From NCBI GenBank assembly GCA_937873695.1, contig CALMYL010000007.1, forward strand, positions 186,001 through 250,000: 64,000 bases of DNA, written 5' to 3'. The translations under genes and the position numbers were made by a program. This DNA comes from an uncultured Ignavibacteria bacterium (GTDB taxonomy: Bacteria; Bacteroidota; Ignavibacteria; Tepidaquicellales; OLB5). This document shows, one piece after another, positions 36,058-44,871 of the stretch (position 1 is its first letter; the number at the start of each line of letters is the position of its first letter). The notes beneath the pieces were generated by a model that did not search any database, was not told the origin of the DNA, and saw only the letters and a list, made by a program, of their open reading frames with translations.

Positions 36058-38616
36058 ATGAAAAGAAAATTTTCAATAATAGCAGTTTTAATAATAATGA
36101 TAACTTCGGGAGCGCTTATTTTCCCGGGGATAACTGCACCGGATGATGCGGGATCAAACAAAGCTGAATTATATACTGTAACCAATCGGGTTAAGGGTGC
36201 TGAAACGTATAAAGATGAAATACAATATTTTGCTGACTGGAACTATCCTTACGGACAGAATATACCGCCTGATGTTTACAACAGAATGTGGAACGATGTA
36301 AAAAGTGTACCAAGTGAAAATGAAATTGATGCTCCCGTGGTTGATAATTGGCGGGTATTGGGGCCGTACGGAATGAAAGATGATCAGTCTTCGGCTAAAT
36401 ACACCGGCAGAATACTTGATGTTGAGGTTGATAATACGTCTTCTATCAGGGTTGCAACGGCAACAGGCGGTCTGTGGGGTTACTGGGGACTTTTTCCGCT
36501 GCCTCTAAGCGATGACCTGAATACTCTTGCAATAGGTTCATTTGATACTCACCCGAACGATAACAACATAATACTTGCAGGTACCGGTGAATATTATACA
36601 GGCTCGCCAAGTTACCAGAAAGTGGGAACAGGGCTCTGGAGAACTTCAAATGGCGGTAATACATGGGGGCAGGTAACAATGTCACCCACTCCCCAGGGAT
36701 TTTCCAGGATAAGATACTCAAGACAGAACCCGAATATTGTTCATGCAGTAACTGTTGACGGTTATTACCGCTCAACAAACGGCGGAAGCAACTGGAGCCG
36801 GGTACTTACCAATTCTTTTTGTTTTGATCTGGCAATTGACCCAAGCAACAACAATTATATTTATGTTACCTATAACGGGGGAATGAAAAGGTCCACTAAT
36901 GCAGGCGCAAGTTTTTTTAATATCGGAACAAACGGAAGCGGGTTTCCGCAGAGCGAAGTAGGCAGAATTTCCATAACGGTTTGCCAGGCAAACCCGACCA
37001 CCTTATACACGGGAGTTGAGCTGGACAGCAACGATGCGATGCTGGGTGTATTCAAATCCACAAATTTTGGCGCTAACTGGACTAATGTTTCGCCAGACTC
37101 TAATGTACTGGGCGGACAGGGCAATTATGATAATGTTATTGCAGCCTGCCCTACTAACTCTAATATAGTGCTTTTTGGCGGGATAAGGATGTGGAGAACA
37201 ACCGACGGCGGATTGAACTGGGTAAGGAATCTCTCACCGGAAATTCATGCTGACCAGCATGCAATAGTCTGGAAAAACGGGAATGAAGTATATGCGGGCA
37301 ATGACGGAGGTTTATGCTACTCAACAAATGCCGGTTTAAACTGGGTAAGCAATACAAACATTTTTCCTGTTACGCAGTTTGTGAATCTTTCTGTGGGAGA
37401 TGATAATACAAATATAATTGCAGGCGGCTCCAGGGATAACGGAATGTGCGTTACTACAAACGGCGGTTTAACATGGACACAGACTCTTGCCGGTGACGGC
37501 AGCGGTGTGGCAATTGATCCTTTGAATGCGAACAGGATATTTATGACAAGCGGGGTTTATAACGGGGCTTTTGCGTGGAAGCGGTTTACATCAACAAACT
37601 ATGGAATGAACTGGACCGAAGTAACTGACCCGGTGTTTGACCCCGCAAGAACAGGCTATACTAAAATGCGATGCGATCGCAACGTTCCCGCGAGGTTTTA
37701 TACAAACCTGGGACCGCATATTTACAGAACATCAAACAACGGGGCAAGCTGGTCTAAACTGAATGCCGCAGCTTTTCCTGATTCATCAATTCTGAATTTC
37801 AGTGTTTCACAAAATGGCGGCCTTGTATATGTGTGCCTGAATGCGACTCCCCCGGTTGCAGGAACAAAACTGCGGGTTTTTGATAACGGCGTTTGGCAGG
37901 AGCGTTCAAGCGGCTTGCCTTCCGGACAGAATGTCAGAATGGTTGGAGTGCATCCATATAACGTTAATGATGTATATGCCGTTATGAACGGTGTGGGTAC
38001 ACCAACACAGAAAATTTACAAATCAACAAACCAGGGTATCACCTGGGCTAATATTACCGGCAATATTCCGGATGTTCCTTTAAGCGATATTGTTGTTCAT
38101 CCTTCAAACCCCAATAAACTGTTTTTAGGCACGCAGCTTGGCTGCTACCGCTCAACTAATGGCGGCGTAAACTGGCACAGGTGGAATAACGGAATGCCTG
38201 ACGCTACAGTTATTACAGAGCTTAGTTATATAGATAGCGCCAATGCCGGAAAGTTTTATATAGTGGCGGCTACTTACGGAAGAGGGATCATAATCCGTGA
38301 AGCATCCGGAGATGACCCCAACGGTATTCAGCCGATTAGCGGCAATATTCCAACAGCGTTTTCACTTGACCAGAACTACCCGAATCCGTTTAACCCGGTT
38401 ACAAACATAAAATTCGGGATCCCGAAAGCAGGAAATGTAAAGATCGTGATCTATGATATCAGCGGCAGGGAGGTGACCAGGCTGGTGGACCGGGAGTTAA
38501 AAGCAGGTTACTATAATGCGGATTTTAACGCAGCTAATCTGGCAAGCGGGGTTTATTTCTACAGGCTTGAATCCAAAGATTTTACCGACGTAAAAAAGAT
38601 GGTACTTGTGAAATAA
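36058..38616 (+). CDS. Large T9SS-exported sortilin/VPS10-like propeller protein
   Basis: An 852-residue protein with a signal peptide (to ~25), a ~90-residue N-terminal region (YKDEIQYFADWNYPYGQNIP), then many Asp-box repeats: LWRTSNGGNTWGQV, YYRSTNGGSNWSRV, MKRSTNAGASF, VFKSTNFGANWTNV, MWRTTDGGLNWVRN, IYKSTNQGITWANI, CYRSTNGGVNWHRW. Such long arrays fold into one ten-bladed or two linked propellers. The end is a T9SS sorting domain (DQNYPNPFNPVTNIKF ... YDISGREV ... SGVYFYRLE ... KKMVLVK). The tail is close to that of the preceding gene, suggesting related origin. No peptidase motif is evident. A terminator follows. Confidence 0.85.
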   Translation: MKRKFSIIAVLIIMITSGALIFPGITAPDDAGSNKAELYTVTNRVKGAETYKDEIQYFADWNYPYGQNIPPDVYNRMWNDVKSVPSENEIDAPVVDNWRVLGPYGMKDDQSSAKYTGRILDVEVDNTSSIRVATATGGLWGYWGLFPLPLSDDLNTLAIGSFDTHPNDNNIILAGTGEYYTGSPSYQKVGTGLWRTSNGGNTWGQVTMSPTPQGFSRIRYSRQNPNIVHAVTVDGYYRSTNGGSNWSRVLTNSFCFDLAIDPSNNNYIYVTYNGGMKRSTNAGASFFNIGTNGSGFPQSEVGRISITVCQANPTTLYTGVELDSNDAMLGVFKSTNFGANWTNVSPDSNVLGGQGNYDNVIAACPTNSNIVLFGGIRMWRTTDGGLNWVRNLSPEIHADQHAIVWKNGNEVYAGNDGGLCYSTNAGLNWVSNTNIFPVTQFVNLSVGDDNTNIIAGGSRDNGMCVTTNGGLTWTQTLAGDGSGVAIDPLNANRIFMTSGVYNGAFAWKRFTSTNYGMNWTEVTDPVFDPARTGYTKMRCDRNVPARFYTNLGPHIYRTSNNGASWSKLNAAAFPDSSILNFSVSQNGGLVYVCLNATPPVAGTKLRVFDNGVWQERSSGLPSGQNVRMVGVHPYNVNDVYAVMNGVGTPTQKIYKSTNQGITWANITGNIPDVPLSDIVVHPSNPNKLFLGTQLGCYRSTNGGVNWHRWNNGMPDATVITELSYIDSANAGKFYIVAATYGRGIIIREASGDDPNGIQPISGNIPTAFSLDQNYPNPFNPVTNIKFGIPKAGNVKIVIYDISGREVTRLVDRELKAGYYNADFNAANLASGVYFYRLESKDFTDVKKMVLVK

Positions 38617-38943
38617 TTTTTAGACCATATCAATTAAACCCCCAATTTAAAAATATGGTTATTAGCACAGGGCTGAGTATTCAGCCCTGTTTTTTTATGT
38701 ATCAAACCAAAATTTTCTGATCTGTACATTGATTATGCTGTTGTTGTTTTGACTCTGCAATTTAAAAAGATGTTCCCATTGCATGCCTGTTCGTTTTTTC
38801 CTTTTAAATATACCGGAAAACCAATTAAACCTTTTATGTATCACCTTGTCTTATAGGTACAAAAGGGTTATAACCACCTGAAAGAGCATAAAAAACATCA
38901 AAAATTGAAGAAAAACACAATAAATACTAAAGGAGACATAAAA
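38617..38943 (+). terminator. Intergenic region with terminator after the propeller pair
   Basis: A clear terminator lies at 38668-38697: arms CAGGGCTGA / TCAGCCCTG, short loop and seven T. The following ~245 bases are AT-rich and hold the promoter of the lipoprotein gene; nothing else is recognised. Confidence 0.85.
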
Positions 38944-39930
38944 ATGTTTAAATTATTAAAACCATCAAAAAAAGTGTTGATTCCGGCTATAGCGGCGGTA
39001 TTTTCACTTTACATGGCAGCATGTAACGATAACTCAGTTGAGGAATCGCAGACAGACGACCAGTACATAACTGAAGTGGTAACAAACGGATACTCGAACA
39101 GTGCGGATGACGACGATAACTTAATGAGATCTGAAGTCACAGATTTTGATGACGGCGGCGCTGTTGGCGACTTTGACGGAGATACACCCATTGATTCATT
39201 AATGAGGTGGGGCAGAATAGTAACAGGCTCTAGCGCAACAGTAACTATCACTACAGAAGGCGACAGCCTGAAGTATGCCAATATTACAAGAACTATTACA
39301 GGTAATTATGTAATAGTTGGTTTAGTTGGCGGAGTAGTTGATACAATATTCAAACCCTATACACAGGAATTCAGAAGGATCGCTGTATTCAGAAGGGTCA
39401 ACAATAATCCGCGTCCCAGAAACAACTGGAGACTGTACAAAGTATCAATGGTTGACGGCAGAACAACATCACCGCAGAATAGTGATGACTACGTGCAGAT
39501 GCAGCAGATACAGGTATATGTGAACGGTACATTAACATATACATTCGCAGGACCTGATTTTACACAGAATATTTTCATCACAAGACATCCTAACTGGAAT
39601 GGTGCAGGTATACCGGAAGTAAACGCAGGTGACCAGGTAAGATTTGTTGTAACTACGCAATCATCACAATCAGAGCAGGATATAGTTGCATGGCACTGGG
39701 GCAAACGTAACTTTGGATTCCACAGGGAACCGTTTGTAATGACAAGCGAAACTCCGAGCGGTTCAGGCTGGATAAGAACATTTGATAAAACATTCACAAT
39801 ACACGCAGGTCATAACCGCGGCAGGTTCAACGGGTTCATAAGCGCATCAACACGCAAATCACTTTATGATGATTCACCGGTTGAATTCGCAAGCGATGCA
39901 GTGGGCACACCTTACAGAGTAAGGCCGTAA
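38944..39930 (+). CDS. Hypothetical lipoprotein with acidic N-terminal region
   Basis: About 328 residues from the ATG at 38944, which has AAAGGAG nine bases upstream; an earlier TTG at 38905 is in frame but lacks this site. The signal ends in a lipobox-like YMAAC (Cys near residue 23). A very acidic stretch follows (SADDDDNLM, DFDDGGAVGDFDGD). The rest is beta-rich with no family recognised; it includes ADxVRFVVTTQ-type strands and a WHWGKRNFGFHREPF segment. It would be anchored to a membrane, probably surface-facing. No sorting domain. Confidence 0.65.
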   Translation: MFKLLKPSKKVLIPAIAAVFSLYMAACNDNSVEESQTDDQYITEVVTNGYSNSADDDDNLMRSEVTDFDDGGAVGDFDGDTPIDSLMRWGRIVTGSSATVTITTEGDSLKYANITRTITGNYVIVGLVGGVVDTIFKPYTQEFRRIAVFRRVNNNPRPRNNWRLYKVSMVDGRTTSPQNSDDYVQMQQIQVYVNGTLTYTFAGPDFTQNIFITRHPNWNGAGIPEVNAGDQVRFVVTTQSSQSEQDIVAWHWGKRNFGFHREPFVMTSETPSGSGWIRTFDKTFTIHAGHNRGRFNGFISASTRKSLYDDSPVEFASDAVGTPYRVRP

Positions 39931-39994
39931 ACGTCTTCTCTCTGAAATATATGCAGGCTCAAACAGTAATGACCTGCAGGCTGTAAAACAGTAA

Positions 39995-40036
39995 ATAAAG
40001 CCTTCCGGCTCCCCCCGGAAGGCTTTTTATTTTGGC
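39995..40036 (+). terminator. Strong intrinsic terminator after the lipoprotein gene
   Basis: Arms AAGCCTTCCGG / CCGGAAGGCTT flank a CTCCC loop and end in TTTTTATTTT. The remaining gap to 40228 is AT-rich with an AAGGGGG ribosome-binding site just before the next ATG. Confidence 0.9.
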
Positions 40037-40228
40037 TCGCCTCACAGAATCATGATTTGCTGCATTCCGGAAACTGGTTTTAAAATATTTATAAACAATC
40101 ATTAAACACATTTTATACAGTATTAAGGCTAATTATTATAGCTATAAGTTTCCTCTTTACTTACCCAATATTGCTAACTATCTTAGCTAAACACAAATTT
40201 AAATTATTTCATAATCAAAGGGGGACTT

Positions 40229-41572
40229 ATGAAAGCAAATTTAATATTCAAATTGCTTGCCGCTGCATTACTGATCTTCTTTCTGACATTCACCACAACA
40301 AATTTGATTTCACAAAGCTGGACTGCACTTGGAACCGGCGCTAACAATTCCGTAAATGCATCGATTGTATTTAACGGAGAGCTGATAGTAGGCGGTGATT
40401 TTACATCTATCGGCGGCATAGGCGCAAACCGAATTGCAAAATGGAACGGTTCATCGTGGTCAGCATTAGGACTGGGAACCAACGGCAGCGTATACGCAAT
40501 GATAATATTTAACGGAGAGCTTATAGTAGCCGGAAGCTTTACGCAAGTGGGCGGTGTATCGGCTACACGCATAGCAAAATGGAACGGCAGCAATTGGCTG
40601 CTCTTTGGATCAAACAATGGTTTTAACAATGATGTTCTTGCGCTTGCAGTATACAGCAGTCAGCTTTATGCGACGGGAAGGTTCACCAACAACGGGTTGA
40701 ACCGGATCGCCAGGTGGAACGGTACAGCATGGCAGCAGCCCGGTCTGGGGTTGAATGAGCATGCACATGCGCTTGCTGTTTATAACAACGAGCTTGTTGT
40801 TGGCGGGGGATTTACAACAGCGGGCGGTATAAGCGCGAACAGAATTGCAAAATGGAATGGTACAGCATGGACTTCGCTTGGGCTTGGAATGAATAATGAA
40901 GTATATTCGCTTGCTGTACTGAATAACGAGCTCTACGCGGGCGGTGACTTTACGCAGGTTGGCGGAGTTGGTGTTAACAGAATTGCCAAATGGACAGGGA
41001 GCTGGAGCAATCTTGGTACCGGTGTAAACGGTTCGGTTGATGCTCTTTTCAGTTATGGCGGGCTGATATTGGCAGGCGGCGGATTCACCAGCGCGGGGGG
41101 AGTTGGAGCAAACAGGTTCGCTGCGTGGAACGGGAGTAACTGGATACCATACGGTACAGGAATGAATAACGATGTATTAACTATCGCTGTTTACACAAAT
41201 ATCATATATGCAGGCGGCGATTTTACCACTGCAAGCGGTACTACAGTGAACAGGGTTACAAGGTGGAGCATGCCTGTTGCGATACAGACAAACGGAAATG
41301 AAATACCGGAGAATTATTCGCTGGGACAGAATTATCCGAACCCGTTTAACCCGGTAACAAAAATTAAATTTGAACTGCCATCAGACGGCTTAACTTCACT
41401 GATAATATATGATAACTTAGGAAGAGTAGTGGAAGAATTAGTAAACAAGAATCTCACTGTCGGTTCATATGAGGTGAATTTTGATGCATCAAACTATTCC
41501 AGCGGTGTGTATTATTATGAGCTTACTTCAGGAAGTTACAGGGATGTAAAGAAAATGACTTTGGTAAAGTAA
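40229..41572 (+). CDS. T9SS-exported protein with seven ~46-residue repeats
   Basis: A 447-residue protein with a signal peptide (to ~28) and seven tandem repeats. The consensus can be written as WxxLGxGxNxxVYALAVYNN, ELxxGGDFTxxGGVGANRIA and KWNG; examples begin at WTALGTG, WSALGLG, WLLFGSN, WQQPGLG, WTSLGLG, WSNLGTG and WIPYGTG. Seven beta-rich units of this size fit a seven-bladed propeller. The C-terminal ~85 residues are a T9SS sorting domain (GQNYPNPFNPVTKIKF ... YDNLGRVV ... SGVYYYELT ... KKMTLVK). AGGGGG before the ATG supports the start. Ligand unknown. A terminator follows at 41606. Confidence 0.85.
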   Translation: MKANLIFKLLAAALLIFFLTFTTTNLISQSWTALGTGANNSVNASIVFNGELIVGGDFTSIGGIGANRIAKWNGSSWSALGLGTNGSVYAMIIFNGELIVAGSFTQVGGVSATRIAKWNGSNWLLFGSNNGFNNDVLALAVYSSQLYATGRFTNNGLNRIARWNGTAWQQPGLGLNEHAHALAVYNNELVVGGGFTTAGGISANRIAKWNGTAWTSLGLGMNNEVYSLAVLNNELYAGGDFTQVGGVGVNRIAKWTGSWSNLGTGVNGSVDALFSYGGLILAGGGFTSAGGVGANRFAAWNGSNWIPYGTGMNNDVLTIAVYTNIIYAGGDFTTASGTTVNRVTRWSMPVAIQTNGNEIPENYSLGQNYPNPFNPVTKIKFELPSDGLTSLIIYDNLGRVVEELVNKNLTVGSYEVNFDASNYSSGVYYYELTSGSYRDVKKMTLVK

Positions 41573-41603
41573 CTAAGAATAACTCAAGTATCTGATGTAA
41601 CTA

Positions 41604-41641
41604 CTGCCCGGTCTTTTAAAAAAGGCCGGGCGTTTCTTATT
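41604..41641 (+). terminator. Intrinsic terminator
   Basis: GCCCGG ... CCGGGC stem, extended by a TCTTTT/AAAAGG-type pairing, then GTTTCTTATTTT. It closes the repeat-protein gene; the following 170 bases are AT-rich promoter region. Confidence 0.75.
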
Positions 41642-41812
41642 TTGATTTATGTTAATTTCTTAACAACTTAACACAATCTTAACCACATAATTATATGAGA
41701 TTTATCATGGTATTTTTTGACATTTATCATTGTTAAAAGTTTTGAATTTGGTTAGCTTTGTATTAAGATTCAGTTCAGAAACTGTTAGCTCAAAAAAAAG
41801 GAGCGGTGAACA

Positions 41813-42391
41813 ATGAAACGAATTATTCTGATTGCTTGGATGCTCTTATTTTCAAGTATTGCGGCATATTCTTCAGATATAAAAAATAACCGCGAGCTTT
41901 TCCTGAAATTATACCAGGAAGAAAAGCTGGCTTATGACCTTTACGGAGAATTTTATGAAAGATGGTCACTGGGTGTTTTTAATAAGGTGCAGCAGCGCGA
42001 AGCAAAACATGTATGGTGCGTTGAAAGAATTATGGATAACTACGGTTTTGATTATAATACCAATACAATTGCCGGTTCATACCCCGATAGGGATATACAG
42101 AAGATATATGATGACCTGACGGTCAAAGGATGCATCAGCGATCTGGCTGCTTTGGAAGCTGCGGCGTACATAAAGGAAAAACACATTTCCCAGCTGCGCG
42201 AAAGGATCCGTTACCAGGAAGATGAATATGTTGTAAAAGTTATTTTCCTTATGGAAAGTGCTGCGCAAAGCCACCTGAGAGCATTTGTAAAAAGTATAAG
42301 ACTCTCCGGTTCAGATTACAGCCCGGTATTTCTTACAGATGATGAGTTCAGCAGAATTATGGAAACGGATAAAACCATTGCCGGCGAGTGA
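41813..42391 (+). CDS. Secreted DUF2202 ferritin-like protein
   Basis: A 192-residue protein with a signal peptide (to ~20) and a four-helix DUF2202 domain: LFLKLYQEEKLAYDLYGEFY with the first Glu pair, VQQREAKHVWCVERIM with ExxH, ALEAAAYIKEKHISQL, and IFLMESAAQSHLRAF with ExxxxxH. These Glu/His positions match the carboxylate-bridged di-metal site of ferritin-like proteins. The substrate or metal is not known. A GGAG ribosome-binding site precedes the ATG. A terminator follows at 42417. Confidence 0.85.
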   Translation: MKRIILIAWMLLFSSIAAYSSDIKNNRELFLKLYQEEKLAYDLYGEFYERWSLGVFNKVQQREAKHVWCVERIMDNYGFDYNTNTIAGSYPDRDIQKIYDDLTVKGCISDLAALEAAAYIKEKHISQLRERIRYQEDEYVVKVIFLMESAAQSHLRAFVKSIRLSGSDYSPVFLTDDEFSRIMETDKTIAGE

Positions 42392-42416
42392 ATAGTGTAA
42401 ACAAATGCTGAATTAC

Positions 42417-42441
42417 AGACCCCAATTTGGGGTCTTTTTTT
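42417..42441 (+). terminator. Intrinsic terminator
   Basis: AGACCCC / GGGGTCT stem, five-base loop, then a T-run; it lies 26 bases after the DUF2202 gene. Confidence 0.9.
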
Positions 42442-42539
42442 ATATATTAACGGATTTTTTGGTATTTAATGAAATTGTACAAAAACGTATATTTAGCGAT
42501 TAATTTTTCTAAAAACCATAAATTACTATTAAATCAGAT

Positions 42540-43145
42540 ATGCCCAATTTAGTACTAATCAGACACGGACAGTCACAATGGAACCTTGAAAACCGCTTTA
42601 CAGGATGGATAGATATACCGCTTTCACCTAACGGTGAAGAAGAAGCAAGAAGTGCCGGAGAGAAGATAAAAGGAATGAAGTTTGACCACGCATTTACATC
42701 TGCACTTGTAAGAGCGCAGAAAACATATTCAATTGCAGCACAGGTTGCGGGATTTAATAACCTGGTTTGCGAAAAAGATGAGGCGCTGAACGAAAGAATG
42801 TACGGTGACCTGCAGGGGCTGAACAAAGATGAGTGCCGCGAAAAATTCGGAAAAGATCAGGTCCATATCTGGCGCAGAAGTTATGACATTCCCCCTCCGG
42901 GAGGAGAAAGTCTTAAGAATACCGCAGAGCGCGTTTTGCCCTATTATTACAAAAGGATTGAACCGATGCTCCGCGAAGGAAAGAATATTCTTATTGTTGC
43001 CCACGGTAATTCGCTCAGAGCATTGATAATGCACCTAGAAAAAATGAGCGGAGAGGATATTGTTAAGGTTGAAATTCCAACCGGCGTGCCGATATTGTAT
43101 GAGCTTGATAATGATTTGAATATAGTTTCAAAGAAAGAACTGTAG
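42540..43145 (+). CDS. gpmA: 2,3-bisphosphoglycerate-dependent phosphoglycerate mutase
   Basis: A 201-residue histidine phosphatase fold enzyme interconverting 3- and 2-phosphoglycerate in glycolysis. It has LIRHGQSQWNLENRFTGW with catalytic His8, the dPGM motif ALNERMYGDLQGLNK (Glu near 83), IPPPGGESL and the second catalytic His in VAHGNSLRAL (~150). It is shorter at the C-terminus than E. coli GpmA (about 250), as in many bacterial dPGMs. Monocistronic as far as seen. Confidence 0.93.
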   Translation: MPNLVLIRHGQSQWNLENRFTGWIDIPLSPNGEEEARSAGEKIKGMKFDHAFTSALVRAQKTYSIAAQVAGFNNLVCEKDEALNERMYGDLQGLNKDECREKFGKDQVHIWRRSYDIPPPGGESLKNTAERVLPYYYKRIEPMLREGKNILIVAHGNSLRALIMHLEKMSGEDIVKVEIPTGVPILYELDNDLNIVSKKEL

Positions 43146-43461
43146 TGATCTTTTCAACCGCCAAAACCGCTAAGAACGCAAAGTGTTTATAATTGGATTG
43201 CATTATCCGCAATGACATATTTTTTTTTGATTAGCCCCGCTCTTTAGAGCGGGAGTTTAAGCATACCCATGTTAAGGGCTTTCTTGACTTATTGAGCACT
43301 GCGAAAGAAGTAGACCTGAATTGTTTTAACGAGTATTGAATAAGTATGATAGAAACAAATTTTTCAATTAGATTGATTTGCCTTCTTAAGCTGACTCGCA
43401 GAGAATACTCATCAAATGCCTGGCGGTCTTTGCGTCTTTGCGGGAAATTATTCTTTTAAAT
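43146..43461. repeat. Intergenic element with inverted CTTTGCG ends and a perfect internal palindrome
   Basis: A 17-base word CCGCTAAGAACGCAAAG (43167-43183) recurs inverted at 43428-43444 with two changes, framing ~260 bases. Inside is the perfect palindrome at 43236-43253: CCCGCTCT, TT, AGAGCGGG. No frame is supported. It looks like a dispersed repeat, possibly a small non-autonomous element. Confidence 0.5.
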
Positions 43462-44016
43462 ATGACAGAATACGATAAAGCATTAGAAATAGTCCATGAA
43501 TTTGTTAAGAACGAAAACCTGCGCAAACATATGTATGCCGTGGCGGAAGCAATGCGGCAATATGCCCGCAAGTACGGCGAAGATGAAGATAAATGGGCAT
43601 CGATTGGGTTGCTGCATGATTTTGACTGGGAGATTCACCCCACTGCAGAAGAACACCCCATTAAGGGCAGCGCAATTTTAAAAGAGCGCGGTTACAGTGA
43701 TGAAATCGTTCGCGCAATACTTTCACATGCTGACTATACCGGGTTTGAAAGAATTTCCCTGATGGAAAAGACTCTCTTTGCCGTTGATGAACTCTCCGGC
43801 TTCATTGTAGCCTGCGCGCTTGTGCAGCCCACAAAAAAACTTGCTGATGTGAAGACAGAATCAGTTGTAAAGAAAATGAAGAAGAAAGAGTTCGCGCGCA
43901 ACGTGAATCGTGATGATATAATTAACGGCGCAGCGGGACTTGGTGTGCCCCTTGAAGAACACATTGAATTCACTAAAAACGCAATTGTTGGTATTGCGGA
44001 TAAGATGGGGATGTAG
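43462..44016 (+). CDS. HD-domain hydrolase
   Basis: A 184-residue protein from the ATG at 43462; an in-frame TTG at 43438 falls within repeat sequence and is not preferred. HD-domain metal ligands are visible: LRKHMYAVAEAM (His), GLLHDFDWE (His-Asp), HPIKGSAIL and ILSHADYTG (His-Asp). These proteins hydrolyse phosphate esters, often nucleotides. The small HD family without a fused RelA or PolA domain is usually annotated as HDIG protein. Substrate unknown. It is followed by the fRMsr gene 80 bases on. Confidence 0.85.
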   Translation: MTEYDKALEIVHEFVKNENLRKHMYAVAEAMRQYARKYGEDEDKWASIGLLHDFDWEIHPTAEEHPIKGSAILKERGYSDEIVRAILSHADYTGFERISLMEKTLFAVDELSGFIVACALVQPTKKLADVKTESVVKKMKKKEFARNVNRDDIINGAAGLGVPLEEHIEFTKNAIVGIADKMGM

Positions 44017-44025
44017 GGGAAGTGC

Positions 44026-44066
44026 TTCCCGCAAAGCGGGACCGGCAAAAAACGCCGGGGTTACAA
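44026..44066 (+). repeat. Two short hairpins between the HD and fRMsr genes
   Basis: CCCGCAAAGCGGG (44028-44040) and CCGGC ... GCCGG lie side by side. The first plus the following GAC matches the core of the repeats found in the carotenoid operon at 55.5, 59.4 and 62.7 kb, so it may be a decayed copy. Confidence 0.35.
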
Positions 44067-44096
44067 GTTGCAGGTTAAATATCTCTGATCAACAGA

Positions 44097-44576
44097 ATGC
44101 CAGAAGAAATTAAGATAGACGAAAATCTCACTAAAGCGGAGCGGTATGAACAACTGCTGCCGCAGATAAAGGCGTTAATCTCAGGTGAAAGTGATGTTAT
44201 TGCGAATCTTTCTAATATATGCGCTGTGTTAAAGTATAATATGCAGGGTTTCTTCTGGGTGGGGTTTTATACCATTAAAAATAGTGAGCTTGTTCTGGGT
44301 CCTTATCAGGGTCCCGTAGCGTGCACGCGTATTCAGTTGGGCAAAGGCGTATGCGGTGCTGCCGCTCTGCGGCGTGAAACCATAATTGTACCCGATGTTG
44401 ATAAATTCCCGGGACATATTGCCTGCAGCAGTTTATCCAGGAGTGAAATTGTGATTCCGTTGTTTAACGGTGATGATGTAGCAGGAGTTCTTGATGTTGA
44501 TTCCGATAGCCTTAACATGTTTGATGAAGTTGATAAGAAGTATCTTGAAGAATTGTGCGGTTGGGTGAAGATTTGA
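44097..44576 (+). CDS. msrC: Free methionine-(R)-sulfoxide reductase (GAF domain)
   Basis: A 159-residue single GAF-domain enzyme that repairs free Met-(R)-sulfoxide using thioredoxin. The family motif is complete: FFWVGFYTI, LVLGPYQGPVACTRIQLGKG, VCGAAALRRETIIVPDV and FPGHIACSSLSRSEIVIPLF. The three cysteines in ACTRI, GVCGAA and IACSS correspond to the catalytic set known from yeast fRMsr. Length is normal. It is cytoplasmic. Confidence 0.92.
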   Translation: MPEEIKIDENLTKAERYEQLLPQIKALISGESDVIANLSNICAVLKYNMQGFFWVGFYTIKNSELVLGPYQGPVACTRIQLGKGVCGAAALRRETIIVPDVDKFPGHIACSSLSRSEIVIPLFNGDDVAGVLDVDSDSLNMFDEVDKKYLEELCGWVKI

Positions 44577-44598
44577 TAACCCTCACCCGTAACTAGTG

Positions 44599-44788
44599 TA
44601 AACCGTTAAAACGGTTTATAGGTGTATTAAATTTTTTTATCCCACGGATAAATCCGTGGGCTGTAAATATGTTGAGGCTTAATTTTTATAAGTTGTGCTG
44701 AATGCTTATTCTTATTTATTTACTTTAGCCCATGACTTTAGTCATGGGATGATTGAATTATTAATTTTGGTGAACCGTTTCAACGGTT
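44599..44788. repeat. Cluster of four REP-like perfect palindromes
   Basis: Within 190 bases are TAAACCGTTAAAACGGTTTA (44599-44618), CCCACGGATAAATCCGTGGG (44641-44660), CCCATGACTTTAGTCATGGG (44729-44748) and AACCGTTTCAACGGTT (44773-44788). The first three have 9+2+9 design with AA or TT in the middle, the fourth 7+2+7. The outer pair and inner pair resemble each other. The gap 44577-44871 has no gene. The design resembles REP/BIME units mobilised by IS200/IS605-type (RAYT) transposases, but no such gene is in the window. Confidence 0.75.
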
Positions 44789-44871
44789 TACCGCAACTTA
44801 AATTTTCATTTCAATCCAACGGATAGCTTCGCGGGTTAAAAAATCAAAGCAACTGAATTTTAAATTGAAAT

